From Pseudophaeomoniella oleicola (Eukaryota > Ascomycota > Eurotiomycetes > Phaeomoniellales > Phaeomoniellaceae): 64,000 nt of DNA. Below the pieces are notes generated by a model. It was not told the origin of the DNA. It did no database searches and saw nothing but the letters and a program-made list of their open reading frames with translations. The stretch lies in the NCBI GenBank assembly GCA_003868215.1, contig QWDQ01000050.1, positions 141,829 through 205,828 on the forward strand, written 5' to 3'. Positions 20,247 to 32,900 of the stretch are shown here, piece after piece; within the stretch, counting starts at the first letter, position 1, and each line of letters starts with the position of its first letter. The translations under genes and the position numbers were made by a program.

Positions 20247-22382
20247 ATGACAAAGTCCGAGACCGTAGAGTCGCTTCTTTCACCTTCGCTGAGGGTCAGT
20301 CGGCCAGTGGCAGCATGCTCAAGGTGTCGAGGGGCCAAGATTAAGTGTGACGGGAAGTTACCTGCATGCACCGCCTGTGAGAAGGTCGGCAAAGCAGAGA
20401 GCTGCTCTAGTGCGAACGACGATTTTGCACGGGGAAAGGAGCGCAGTTACGTTGCAGCCTTGGAGGGGGCTTGTGAACGTCTACAGAAAAGAGTTGCAGA
20501 GCTTCGTGCTGCTCAAGATCTGGATACGTTGACCGACAGCTCAGGCAATGCCACAGCTTTGAAGCATCGTAGAAGGGGACGCCACCACAAACAGGAAGTA
20601 TCAGACGTAGATGATCTAGTTGGGGATTTTGGATTCTTATCGGTCAATGCCACAAGCCGAGATTTCCATGGCTTCCCGGGAACGATGTCTTGGGCAAAAC
20701 TACTCTTGAAGATGGTTACTAAGAAGCCTCTGTCTTCGCTTGACTCGCAGGGCCTCCCCCCAAGGTATCATGCAACGCAGCTGATTCAACTATATCTCGA
20801 TACCGTCTATATGCTCCTTCCATTTATCTCGGAGACAGAACTTTTAGGCTCTCTCAGCGCTGTGTATCAAGACGCCGGGCGACAAGCGAAACCAATGGAT
20901 CACTGGACGATTCGCATGGTGCTTGCTATAGCCTGGGGTTCTATGGCACAATCCAGAAGGGACCCATCACACCAGCGCGCTCTAGAACAGGTTTCTCTTG
21001 CGCTTCAGGTCGCCGAGGATGTCCTGCATCCAGGTTCCATGACCGGCCTTCAGGCAGTACTCCTGCTCACACAATACTCTCTACTTGATGCTGAACACTT
21101 CCGCAGCTGGTATCTCATTGGAATTGCGTCGCGAGTACTCGTCGATCTTGGACTACATCAAGATCCCGCTCTGAATAACAAAGTCTCCAGAGATGTTCTG
21201 GAGATACGCCGACGCATTTTCCATTCCTTATACTGTATGGATCGTCATATCAGTATGGCAAGTTTTCGTGCTTTTTCTTTGACAGATGACTCTACAGCAG
21301 TTGGCCTACCTGGTGAGCAGCTTTCCCCTTTGACATCAGCTCAGTCACGGGGTAAGCATGAGTTCCAACAAGGCCTCTTTTTACGTTCTGTCCAACCATC
21401 AATACTTTTGTGCCAAATTCGAAGAATCCAATCCCACGCCTATCAGGAGCTGTACCAATCCAGCCGCCAACCGTGGTCCAACCCATCCTCAGGCGAAGCC
21501 TATATATGGTCTGTGCTCGCAGCTGCACAAAATTGGTACGGGGACCTACCTTGCAATATGTCTCGACAGCATATGGATTTCTTTGAGATAGAGTATCTTT
21601 ACACTCAAAGTTTCATACTCAGCCCATCTATCCGGATGCCTCACATACCAGACCTGCACAAAGGGCTCCTTTTTGAGAAGTCCATCAACTTTGCCGAGAA
21701 ATTGCACTCAGTAGTGCAGAACAGCGATTGGCGTCTTTTCTTGACTTCTTCCGTCATTGAACGCATGAACAACGTGGGGAAAGCTTTCCTAGATATCCTC
21801 TGGAGTAATGACAACAAGGTGCTTTCGGGCAAGATATCACAGTCAACTCCGACCTCCCCAGATGCTTCAGCTCCTCGACCTCCACCTTATAGCCCAGTCA
21901 CAGACATGGCCAGTAATGTGAGCCGTGCCCTTCATTTCTTCGACATCACCATTGAAGTCCTCGGATACGCTCGCCAGCTCTGGGGCATTGGTCGGTTCCG
22001 AGCTGAATATGAACAAAAAGCAGCACCTATCATCAAAAAATTAAGGCTGAAGCATAGCGAACTACAAGAGCGGCGTACCGACAGTCAACCCCGGCAGCCG
22101 GTTAGCTCTCGCCTACCAGCCTCGTATCATCAGTCAGCACTTCCTCTACCTCCGCTATCACAAGAGTCAGATGAAGTATTGCCATGGCAGAATACAGCTT
22201 ATCCAGTACCAGCAACGATGATGGGCCAAAGTCAAGCATTGGAGAGTTACTCGGATCAAGCCCTACAACCACAGACTTCGTCGGCATTTGGTCCACGGCT
22301 TCCACCACAATACTATCAACATCATGATCAGCGCTATACACAGAATTATCCATATTCGTCAGGGAGACACCCAGATACTTGA
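20247..22382 (+). CDS. Zn(II)2Cys6 fungal-specific transcription factor (711 aa)
   Basis: Intronless gene of 711 residues. The zinc cluster lies at about residues 24-54: ACSRCRGAKIKCDGKLPACT followed by ACEKVGKAESC, spacing C-x2-C-x6-C-x6-C-x2-C-x8-C. A linker and coiled coil (YVAALEGACERLQKRVAELR) come next. The fungal_trans domain runs from about 170, with YHATQLIQLYLDTVYMLLPF, TGLQAVLLLTQYSLLD and WYLIGIASRVLVDLGLHQD. The C terminus is Pro/Gln/Tyr rich and is probably the activation region. It belongs to the same superfamily as the divergently transcribed neighbour, but linker, length and intron content differ, so it is not a recent tandem copy. The regulated pathway is unknown. Confidence 0.9.
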   Translation: MTKSETVESLLSPSLRVSRPVAACSRCRGAKIKCDGKLPACTACEKVGKAESCSSANDDFARGKERSYVAALEGACERLQKRVAELRAAQDLDTLTDSSGNATALKHRRRGRHHKQEVSDVDDLVGDFGFLSVNATSRDFHGFPGTMSWAKLLLKMVTKKPLSSLDSQGLPPRYHATQLIQLYLDTVYMLLPFISETELLGSLSAVYQDAGRQAKPMDHWTIRMVLAIAWGSMAQSRRDPSHQRALEQVSLALQVAEDVLHPGSMTGLQAVLLLTQYSLLDAEHFRSWYLIGIASRVLVDLGLHQDPALNNKVSRDVLEIRRRIFHSLYCMDRHISMASFRAFSLTDDSTAVGLPGEQLSPLTSAQSRGKHEFQQGLFLRSVQPSILLCQIRRIQSHAYQELYQSSRQPWSNPSSGEAYIWSVLAAAQNWYGDLPCNMSRQHMDFFEIEYLYTQSFILSPSIRMPHIPDLHKGLLFEKSINFAEKLHSVVQNSDWRLFLTSSVIERMNNVGKAFLDILWSNDNKVLSGKISQSTPTSPDASAPRPPPYSPVTDMASNVSRALHFFDITIEVLGYARQLWGIGRFRAEYEQKAAPIIKKLRLKHSELQERRTDSQPRQPVSSRLPASYHQSALPLPPLSQESDEVLPWQNTAYPVPATMMGQSQALESYSDQALQPQTSSAFGPRLPPQYYQHHDQRYTQNYPYSSGRHPDT

Positions 22383-22466
22383 CACAGCATATATAACCAT
22401 CCTCATATTACAAAATCTGACTGGACCAGACATCTAGAACTTTTGCTGATTAGAAGTTGCCAATGT

Positions 22467-23081
22467 TTATGCAAGGTCGCCACTTTCTAGGAGCTGTGAC
22501 CTCTCCGATTCGACGGGGCCATTCTTGGTAGAGCGGCGTCTCCCCAAACATCGCCCTGATAATCGTCTTATCAACAAGTCGGGCCTGAGTTGGTAGAGGT
22601 TCCTTCTGAAGGGCCAGCTCTCTCCCTGCCTCCGAGTCCATACCTTCTTCAACCTTTTACAGGCAACGATGGCTGCCCAGGAAAGACCAATGGCCGTCAA
22701 GGTTCCAAAGACGCTAACCCAAACGCTTAGAAAGGTGATAGTGCTAGCATGGCAGCCAAGGCCATGGCTCCGTAATTCGAATCTCTCTGAACGATCTGGA
22801 CATATATTCCTACTCCAAATTGGCGACAAGAGCTGTGGTCTGCTCAAACCAGGAACACATGTACCGCTGGTTGGACAATAAACACACGGGTGTTTTGGAA
22901 GAAAATCATCGTCCACTAGTCCATTCGGATCAAAGGTTGGAATTACGGAGGAGGCCGATAAAGAGGCTGGGTACCTGACCGAGAGACACGAAGAACAAGA
23001 TTGACGTGACCAGCATAACGATAGCAAAGTATCATAATCCAATGCTGAGGTGATATTGTCTGCTGAAGAGAGAAATGCCAT
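22467..23081 (-). CDS. Small single-pass membrane protein with a PSI-like cysteine-rich domain
   Basis: Single exon, 204 residues. A Cys-rich N-terminal region contains LCWSRQSCSSCL, then CVYCPTSGTCVPG, then ICPDRSERFELRSHGLGC. This spacing resembles the PSI (plexin/semaphorin/integrin) fold of small fungal membrane proteins. One strongly hydrophobic stretch follows (TITFLSVWVSVFGTLTAIGL, about 113-135). The cytosolic tail is Arg/Lys rich and ends with ESERSQLLESG. The ExxxLL in that tail fits an acidic dileucine sorting signal for the endosome/vacuole route. No clear signal peptide is visible. Function is unknown. It is divergent from BUD6, with 407 bp between the start codons. Confidence 0.7.
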   Translation of the reverse strand: MAFLSSADNITSALDYDTLLSLCWSRQSCSSCLSVRYPASLSASSVIPTFDPNGLVDDDFLPKHPCVYCPTSGTCVPGLSRPQLLSPIWSRNICPDRSERFELRSHGLGCHASTITFLSVWVSVFGTLTAIGLSWAAIVACKRLKKVWTRRQGESWPFRRNLYQLRPDLLIRRLSGRCLGRRRSTKNGPVESERSQLLESGDLA

Positions 23082-23488
23082 TGAAGTTGATATAGCAGTG
23101 GCTCATGTGTTGTACCCAGGTGATGAGAAACGACACTCAGTTTGTGTCCACGTCCCTCAGCCCATTGAGCGTTTGATGCTGTGAAGTGCTGTCTTTCGGG
23201 ATCAGATTCACAAGTAGCGAGGTAATTAGGTAGAGCTAGAGTTAAATATAGCCCGGAGGTTAACCCGCCATACCTACCGCAAGCGGTGGCATACCCCCGA
23301 GAGCCACATGGTCTGTGCTTCTTAGCATGTCGGGGAACGGTCAGGGCTCATCTACACAAGAAATCATACCACTGATAGACAAACGATCGCATCTCGTCGT
23401 TCACCACTTTATTCTGCTTCCTTTTTACTGATTCACAAGTACTTGGCCTATTCAATGTTTATATCCAGCTTCCAGATGTGACCGTACG

Positions 23489-26400
23489 ATGTCGTCAATG
23501 TCTGGACCTCAAAGGTCGTCACAAAGGCGCCCACCGACAGCAGATCTGCCTATACCCCCTGGGCAACAGTCGGGCGTACCTGCAAACCACGCCCCGAGAA
23601 CCTCGTCAGGCTCTGCCAAATCTCAGTCAAACAGAAGTACAAGTGTAAGTATATTTCCGTCTAAGTCACGACCAATAACGTCAAGTTGTTGCTGCTGACA
23701 ATCGCTGCAGCAACAGGACAAACAGATTTCGCAGATCGAGAAGAGTGTCACTCACCTACTTGTTGCTACCAAACAACTACTTGAGACTCTGACGCAATGG
23801 TCCAGAAGGCAAGCAACAGAGGGCGAAGTCTCGGACGTTTATGTTAGGCTTGGCTACGAATTCAATCTTGCCTGCCGCGCTTTCAGTTCAATAGGTGTTG
23901 AAACAGCAGACCTTGGGCCAGTGCCTGACCTTTTGCGAGCCATACTCGAAGACACCTTGAGCCAAGATGCATCGCCGCAAAGTCTCGACCAATACCTCCC
24001 AAAGATTCGCGACATCATCATCAATCTTCTCCAAGGACTTAAGCGCAAGCAGGCCAAGCTTCGGAGTCGATCGAGCAGAGAGACACGGCAAGGTAGTTCT
24101 GGCTCCCTCGACAAACAGGCAAGTGCTGTGATAAATGGAGAGACAGGATTGTCACAAGTGACAGAGCAAATACCTGCGCAAGAGCCGAGAAGACATATCG
24201 ACGGAAGATCTGAATCAATCACCGTGTTGGAAGACCCTGATATTAATAAGCGTGCAAGCCACAGCGTAACAAATGAGCATACTATGCCGAGTGATAGAGA
24301 CATATCGCGAAGGGAGTCTCGCATCCTAGTGCCCTCGACATCCTCTTCATCATTATCCAGCGGAACATTGCAGAGCATGCCAGTGGCCTCGCCGTATGCA
24401 GATACGGAGGGCAGCAACATACCTGTAGGCTTTCCACCTCCTCCACCGCCACCAAAACAGCAAGATGCGTTGGCGGCACTGCAACGGGGCGGCGATCTCG
24501 AGCGGCGGGCATCAAGGCGCTTCTCAACGTTCCAAATCTCAAAACACCTCGGGGCTTCTCCGAATGGCATGACCTTACCTCCGACCCAGAATTCTCCGGT
24601 GCCCAATCGCGGAAGAGATATGAGAGAATCTATGAACGCCGTCAGATCACGGGGCTCTTTTCGTCACAGTCGACAGCGGTCAAATACACGTATGGGAGAA
24701 GCTTCACCGAGTAGACCAGTTCAGGCACCTGGCACAATTGCCGAAGAGAAGCTGGATACTCGAGCAGCACCGAGAATTAGTCCTCCTGATGAGCCACTAG
24801 CAGAAGATAGCCCCACAACGAAGACACCGGAAGATAAATACAGGGTGCCACTAGACAGGCTTGACGGAGATGTACCAGCGATGGGAGCTACCGTCAATGG
24901 GCCATTGCCACCCCTCCCCGAACCACCTTCTGCCACACAGGTAACAGAACTTGACCCAATCAAAGAAAGACCTAGACTGGACGCTAGCAATAGTGAAGAT
25001 CTGGCTTCGTCTTCGCAGCTAGAAGAAGTTCTTCGTCGTACTGAAACCCCCCCAGCCAGACACTTCACCCCCGAAAGTTCGCCTCCTCCAAGCAAGGAGT
25101 TGACGTTATTTCTCCAATACAAGAGTCGGATCAAGAAATTTGTGCTCCCTGAAGGTTACGACGGACTCACAATTGCTCGTTTACAACTCGCTTTTATCGA
25201 AAAGTTCGCGTGGAACACACACAATAACGGTGCTGATTTGCCCGAGATCTACATTCAAGACCCCATATCCGGTGTTCGCCACGAGCTTGAAGATCTCAAC
25301 GATGTCAAAGATCGGGCTGTACTCGTTCTAAATGTCGAAATACTCGATGAAGTCAAAAAGCACTTTGATGACGGTATTGGCGACATTCGCCATTTACTGG
25401 AGGGTGTACGTGGAGCTGTGGATGGTCAGGAAGCTTTGATGCAGCGTTTTGCGGAGAGGCAGCTCGAGACAGCTAAAGATATGGCCCGAATTGCAGTGGC
25501 ACCTCCTACACCGAAAATCTCAAAAACCACAGAAGCACCGTCTGGTGTTCGCTCTTCGGCTGCCTCCGAAGCAACGTTGTCGGAGGTTCAAAGCCTCCGT
25601 CGTGAGATAGCAGTCCTGAGACAGAGCTACACATCAATGGCATCCGACTTTTCGGCCTCGATGCAGAGCATCCGCTCGAAGGGAGATAGTGTCGCGAAGC
25701 TAGCAGCCAATGCAGCTGTACCTAGCGTCGCTGGTAACGCAGGGAGACTGCATGTGGAAAACGGCAAGAAACAGTTACTGGATGACTCTGAGAACTTGGT
25801 AAACCGTGTCGATGACCTCTCAGACCTGGTAGAAGATCTTCGAAAAGACGTTGTTACTAGAGGTGTGCGTCCGCTACCGAGGCAGCTCGAGGATGTCAGC
25901 AAAGACATCAGTGTAACAGTCAAGGAGCTTACAAAAGTGAAAGACTTCCTTGTAAGGGAGAAGACCATCTGGACTAAGGTGTGGGAAAAGGAACTGAATA
26001 CCGTTTGTCAAGAGAGAGACGAGCTCAGTCAACAGGAAGACTTAATGGCAGATCTTGCTGGTGACCTCGAAGATCTGTCCAAAGTCTTCCAGCTTGTTGA
26101 AGAGGCGACAAAGCAGCAAAATATTCACACCAGTGATAATGCGGCTGGGGTACGGACTGTGTCCCGCAACCTCCCTATCGATCCATACGTGGATCCTCAG
26201 CGGGCAAAAGATGGTGTTCTAGGTGAAGTACGTGCCCTGCAGCCGAATCACGAGGACCGACTGGAAGCCATCGAGCGAGCAGAACGCGCACGGCAGCGAG
26301 AACTCGAAAGCAGGAAGGGCGGCGAATTCCAGCGTGAGGTGGAACAGTTCGTGGAAGAAGGCAAGCTCAAGAAAACGGGTGGAGCCGAAGAAGTTGAGCG

Positions 26401-26665
26401 ACGCCGACGCCTGAAGGACGAACAAGCTCTGAAAGAGAACTGGGATCGTTTGGCTGCCCGCAAAGCGGATCAGGAGGAACGGGAACGCCAGGAAGCACTC
26501 GTAGCGGCGCAGCAACAGCCATTGCCGGAGAGTAGTTCTGGTGAGCTCAATGGCAGCATAGTGCAGGAGAGCATGGAAGAGGATGCAGCTAATGAAGCAG
26601 CCGACAAGTTCGAAGAGGCTCAGGAAGAGCCAGTAGCGGAGGGCCAAGAGCCTGGTACGTCTTGA
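23489..26665 (+). CDS. BUD6: Actin-interacting polarity protein Bud6/Aip3
   Basis: Two exons (23489-23644 and 23711-26665) with a 66-nt intron (GTAAGT donor, CTGCAG acceptor, phase 0) give about 1036 residues. Bud6/Aip3 binds actin monomers and formins and organises actin-cable assembly at sites of polarised growth, such as hyphal tips and septa. After a short basic leader, the conserved N-terminal helix QIEKSVTHLLVATKQLLETL opens exon 2. The middle is disordered, with a Pro run (about residues 292-299). The AIP3 core begins near 513 with LFLQYKSRIKKFVLPEGYDG and continues as RLQLAFIEKF. Long coiled coils fill the C-terminal third, ending in a Glu/Ala-rich tail. The exon join produces the family-conserved context, which supports the intron. 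Confidence 0.93.
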
Positions 26666-29600
26666 TCCCAGTTTTGGATTTTGAGGAATTAAGCCGTTTC
26701 TGACAAGGGACGAAAAGCGGAAGTGAGTCCCTCCACGCCTGGTAAACGGTCATCGTCATGGCTCCCCTCGATTTTTACCAGTAGTGGGACTTAGGTGCGT
26801 GGTGGATTTTGGCTGTACATCTACCTCGGTATACCGTTGGTGGAGGAGGTCTGGATTGTAGAATATTTTGCCATCTCTCTATCGTTTTTAGGTCGCTGCC
26901 TTTCTATCAGTTTATGAGCGAGCGATGGAGTTCCAAGGCGTCAATAGTGATATATTCTACCCTTCCTTTTTCTGAAGCAAGATATCTTCAACATGCAACT
27001 CTCGCTACAGACGCTTATGATGTGCCTATCTCAAGTCTACTCTGCATCCTGGCGGCCAAGTTACGTCGTGTCAATCAGCGAACATAATCACAGGCGTGTC
27101 GGTCACATATTTGTTCCCTTTCCCCTATCACAACCTATAATCCTATAGCTATCTAGATGTACATGGTTAAGTAGGTTGGTAGGCATACCCCTACTGCTAC
27201 ATCGACGTACATATGCAACGAGATTGCTATTTCATACATTAACGACCCTGAGTGTCTAACGAGATGGTGTTGGTATTTTGATATATATGCACGGAGCCGA
27301 TAGTCGGTTGCGAAGGCCAACTAGCAAACAGCCACGCAGAGATCAAGAGGACTTTTAACTGTCAGTACCCTTGTATCATTGTATACCTTGTCGCACAAAT
27401 GCAACTAATGAGGAAGAAAAGAGAAAATCCCCCTTGGGAAAGAGATATACAAGTCAGTCACGATTTTTGAAACCACGAAGCTGATTATCAACATGAACGG
27501 ATGAAATTGTTGATCACATTCCAATGCCATTTCTCAATGGGAAGATTAATTATCTTTTTTGCTTGCCATTGTTCTGGAATGGATGGACGGATAGAGCTCA
27601 TCTCCACCGGGAATCAGTCCACTCTTGAGTAGGAGGAACCTTTACGGAACATTCGTTGAAATTGCGTACGTGGGTCTTGAATATTTCCTGTTCTCTTATA
27701 TTCGGGTACTTTGCAACCTTTCTACGAGTTCGCATTCAGATATTGAGAGATTCATCACTGGTGTACAATTTTATCCGTGGTTTTGATTTTGGGGGGAGAC
27801 TATATTGCCACTTGCGAATTGGAGAAGAGGATTTACGGTTACCGGTGAAGATGAGAGAGGCTTCTAGGAGACAAGTCCACCATAGGGAAGGAGAAAGAAA
27901 ACAAACATATAATTACTGTAAGAGTCATAACAGTTATCCTTTTGGCGATCCATAACCTTTGGTCACTCCATACCAGAATGGTGATAGCTTCCGTTATTTC
28001 CAAGACGGAGCGGACGGGACGCTTTTCTACTGTAAACAAGTCTGTCTCCACTGGGGAAAGGATTGAAGGATGGGAGAGGAGAAGGGAGAGGAGAAAGGAG
28101 AGGAGAAAGAAGGAGAGGAGAAAGGAGAGTTGAGGAGAAGAGATGTACTGGGCTCATGGGTCAAGACTGCCTTGATGAAGAGATGTGGGAGATGCTACCG
28201 ACAGGTTCCTGCAAGAGGAGGATAAAAGAGTGCACATGAAGAGCATGACGATGATCGGATTGCCGTGGTGTATTACAGTTATCATACAGAGTTCCAGATC
28301 GAGGGTCGGTCTTGAAAGGCAACCGATCTCGTCTTCCCGTACGAGTTTGTCCACGTAGCAAGGCAAATACAGCAAGGCAGACAGACAAGTTCAACAGCAG
28401 AAGAGAACCGCACTTTGAGTGTGTACTACATCGGGACTTCCGGCCATGTTCCTTTCCCTTCCCTGTCCATTTCTCACTTCACCCCTCCGACCTTATCTAT
28501 CGAAACTCAATATTGCATGCTCCAGACGGGAGTGTGTGATGCCTCATCAGTTGACAATGCAAGCTGCCTGGAACACTAGTGGAATACTGCCACCTCGTCT
28601 TCCTCGGAGAGAGAACTCGGAATGCATCTTTTTATTTGCAGTGCCTTCAGAAATACATCGTATAGGGGATGGAATAATAGATGTATAAGGCGCCTGCCTT
28701 CTATCAGGACGTAAATTATGGCCCGATATTGCTGACACGAGACATTGAGAACGATCTTCATGGAAATCTCCGGAAGTGACTTGGTGGTACAGTATTTACT
28801 AGTACATCGTTACTTGTCCAACGTGGTCTCCTTGATCGTCTGAAGGCGCCGCAATATGGCCCAGTTTCAGCATGGGTAAAAATGCTTCATATAATACAGT
28901 GCAGAGATCTCGCTGAGAACATCAATGGTAGGATCGGTGACATAATTAGTAGGCCAAATTACAAATTCGCAATGTGTGTGTGTTGTACAGCGGTGAATGC
29001 TGATGCAACGACGGATGGACTGGTGTCATGGTCGGTCAGATCTTCGGCCAGGAAGGCTTGAATGACCCCTACAGATATTCATCTTTGCCGGGTAGAGAAG
29101 CATCGACAGTGGTTGAAACATGGCCTAAGCGAAGGTCCTGTCGCGTCCCTAAGTCCCTGTAGTTAGGGATCTAAGATGCCTGCAACTCTTCATTACTGGA
29201 AAATCCTTGGGTATTCGAAGTGCTTGGGATAGTTATTGGTAAACTGCCTTACTAACCTAATTAATTGTTCCCGGCTCTCTAACAGACTCCGTAAAGCCTA
29301 GACGATGTATTGTAACTTTACGTGATGAAACCATAGAAACTTCATACAACGGTAGCACATCATAACACTTTGTACAATACGATAACAGGAACGTATCGTG
29401 ATCAAAACTTTGAGCTAACCGCAGCACCTCCTTAGTCGTTAAAGCAACGAACAATCCACTTGCTTGCTTACTACGACATGAACCTTGGACCTTAAGATCT
29501 TTAGAGTAGACCTTAGGCGTAGGCCCTTGACTTTGGCTCGGCGCCTTTTTTGTGCTTCGTGGAGTGTTCCGGTCAGTCTCAGTCCAGTTCCCATTGAACT

Positions 29601-29975
29601 CAACCCAGACACCTGGTTGCACGACAACTCACCACCGCTACCACCACTACCACCACGACCACTCCTTCTGTTTCTTCTCTCCTTTGCATTCTGCTGCAGC
29701 TTTTGCCATTTCTTGGGTGTTGTCGCAACCATTTTCTCCTTCGATTCTTCTTTCCAACCCCTTCGATCGCCCAATTGCTTCCTCGTTTAGCCGACGAGTG
29801 CTCCCTGCGGCTTCCCTCCTTTCTCGACCTCCGCTGCCACCGATCTCAGAACTCAGAACTTTTCCCCGGTTGCCAAGTCACCAGAAAGGTCAACTGTCCA
29901 CCACCGCCCACCGTGTGTGACGTGGTGACGGTTACACGACGTGCAGCTTCCATCCACCACCGCTCCCTGAGCATT
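26666..29975. other. 3.3-kb intergenic region between BUD6 and PBP1
   Basis: No frame in either strand reads like a gene. It contains a purine-rich (GGAGA/GGAAA) tract at 28059-28140 on the plus strand and T/C-rich DNA from about 29640, which is probably the PBP1 5' leader and promoter. A non-coding RNA cannot be excluded from sequence alone. Confidence 0.5.
28059..28140 (+). repeat. Purine-rich low-complexity tract
   Basis: About 80 nt of almost pure A/G made of GGAGA and GGAAA words in loose tandem order. Intergenic. Confidence 0.8.
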
Positions 29976-32900
29976 ATGACCTCGATTGCCAATGCCTCAC
30001 CAAGCGGAAACGTGACCCCTGCGAAGGTGAATCAGACTTCAACTCAAGGAAGAGCAACGATGAGGAATGCTGCCGTTGGGAAAGGCGCAGATGGGTTAAG
30101 AAAACAAACCGGAAGTCCAGCCGACGGTGCGCAGAGGTAAGCTGATCAAACTGTCCCAATTACTGCATATCACTGGTACATGTCGTTACCACCGCTACCT
30201 GCCTGTGGAGGTGCAGATACTTCTTCCACGGCTAGTTGCGTCGCGGATGAAGTATGAGCAGGTTTAGGCGTCTGCGAGGTGCGATAGAAGCTGGGAGACA
30301 TTTTAGGAGCAACCGAATCAGAGCTTCTCGCTGACATGTCTTCTCACACAGGCCACAGAAAGCCTGGGGTCCAGGCGCGAACCCTATAACCCAGAGACCG
30401 ACTGGAGCAGCAGAAACCAATGGCACTGTTACTTCACAGCGTCCAACACAACAAATGCCAATCAAGGAGAGCCACACCGCAGATCAACATGCCCATGATC
30501 GCTTACTTTTCATTTGCGGAGCTAGCATTGTAAGGTGAACCAGCCTTATCATCTCGACAATTACTTACAGAATTAGGGATTGTCCGTTGTCGTTACAGCC
30601 AGAAATGGAGATGCCTTCGCTGGCATCCTCTCTAGTTGGGCACTGAATACCCATGAACAGCGTCTTACGTTGAAGATGGTACACCAGACCAATCTGGCAG
30701 ACTCAAATGCAAATGGAGTTGCAGCGCACGCTCAATCTTACATTGGCTCCGGTTCTGATCACGCCATGGATTTCGATCTGAGAGACATAGCAATCACCTC
30801 GATCCCAAACCTTGCCTTGTCAGACATTGTTAAACCGGCAACGAATGGTCGGTATTCCTGTCAAAATACGAAGGGAAGTGCTAACCTTTTTCCAGGCGCC
30901 GCTACCACCTTCCGTACCGACACAGATATCTCCGGTAACAAGGATGTTGTCGAACGGAGACTCCAGAGATGGGTCCCAGACGAGAGTCTTGAGGCTGATA
31001 TGTCGCTAGAGTCGGCTGGGGGAGGAGACTGGGATCAATTTGCAGAGAACGAGAGAAAATTTGGTACAAAAAGTACCTACGATGAGAATCTTTACACCAC
31101 GGCTATCAACAAGAACGATCCATCTTACAGGCAGAGAGAAGCCGCTGCAGCCAAGCTTGCCAGGGAGATCGAGAGACAAACATCTTCTAATCCTCACGTT
31201 CGAGAGGAACGAGGCCAAGCACTAGAAACAGAGAATGACGACGAAGAAGCGAAATACAGCGGTGTCCAGAGAGCGCAGGGTACTTTCCCACAACTCTCGT
31301 CTGGTCAGTCAAACAAATACACTCCCCCAGCACGTCGCGCACCAACTGCTTTGCCAACCGTTGCCGGTGCTCCTTTCGATCCGGCCATTGTCTCTGCACA
31401 ACTATCACGACCTGGAGCTGCACCTCGCCAAGCAAAGGCAGAAACAAAGACTGCAGAGGCTGCTGCCGGTGAGACCCTGGTACCAAACAAGAGTGCGACT
31501 GTAGCTATACCTGCAGCTGAACCCGTGACAAAGCCAGCATCAACGGAGAAGCTCTCGGCGGAACAAACAACATCACTAGGCAAAGTTCGTTCGATAAATA
31601 CATCGGTATCGCCGCAGCGTAAGCTGCCTATAACAGAGAATGCTACGGAAGGTGTTGAGAAGGAGTTACTCACTCAATTCCGCCAATTTGCCAACGTGGA
31701 GAAGCAAAAGGTGCAGGAGAAGAGACGGCTCCAAGCCAGTCATGATCGTACCGCCAAGCTCAATGAGCTGATGCGGTTTTCCAAGACCTTCAAGCTCAAC
31801 ACCCCAGTCCCGAAAGACTTGGTCCCGATTCTCGCCAAAGATCCGGTGAAGCAAGAGGAGATAATGGAAAAGGCGCAAAAACAGTCCGAAGACAAGACTG
31901 TTGTTGCAACTACCACTTCAACTCCTGCAGCTGCCACACCAGAAGTCAAGGCGCCGGCTCGGCCCGCCGCTTCTGGCCGCTACGATTCTGGTAGTGTTCC
32001 TCCTGTTAATAGTACGGAACGTCAGGGTAATATGGGCAGAGGCCGCCAAGGACATCCTCCAACGGGTCCAACAGCTACCCAAGGGAACAGACTCCAGCAA
32101 CAGCCAATGCCGGCGAGAGGCCCCTCCGGAGGTTATGTGAATCGTATGTCTGGAAAACCGGGCATGCCACCTCCAATCCCCACTCCGCTTCCTATGGATG
32201 GAAGAATGCCGTCCAATCAATCGATCACCACGTCCGGCATCACAAGCCCCAATCGTTCTGCAATTCAGACTCCCAACTCAGCTCTATCGAAAGGCTTCAA
32301 CGCTGCAGCGATCGAGTTCCGACCAAACCCATCTGCATCCACATTCAATCCCACTGCTGGTTCAATTGCCGCCACGAGCCCTTCTTCCACCGCTCGAACA
32401 AGGTCTGTTTCGCGTGCTCCTAGCCCTAACACATTCTTCGGTACTCGCAAGCCTGTATCTCCGTCCGAGAGGCCACAGTTTTCTTCATTCTTCAATCCTA
32501 TTAAGCGAATGAAGAAGGAAACCGAAGGACAGCCGGCTGGTAAAAATTACGCCTCTAACGGCGGGGTTCCGGAACCCTATCGTACCCAGGTGCGGTGGGA
32601 CGTCCCAGAAGCAAATGCCGAGAAGACATATCGTGATATGGTTGACAGACCTACTCCGCCTCCGCCAGTCTCACCATCCAACCGGTCAGTGTCGTCGGGA
32701 TACATCCCTCACCAGCACCAGTTGCCACCGCACATGCAGAATGGCGGTCCTGTTATGGCACATACTCCTCAAGGCCCACATGCCATGCAAGCTACCCATT
32801 CGCATCAAGGTCACTTCGATGATCATCGCATACAAGTTCCGATCGGTGGCTCCCATATCTACCCATCTCCTCGAGTCGGTCAAGCGAACATGATGTATCA

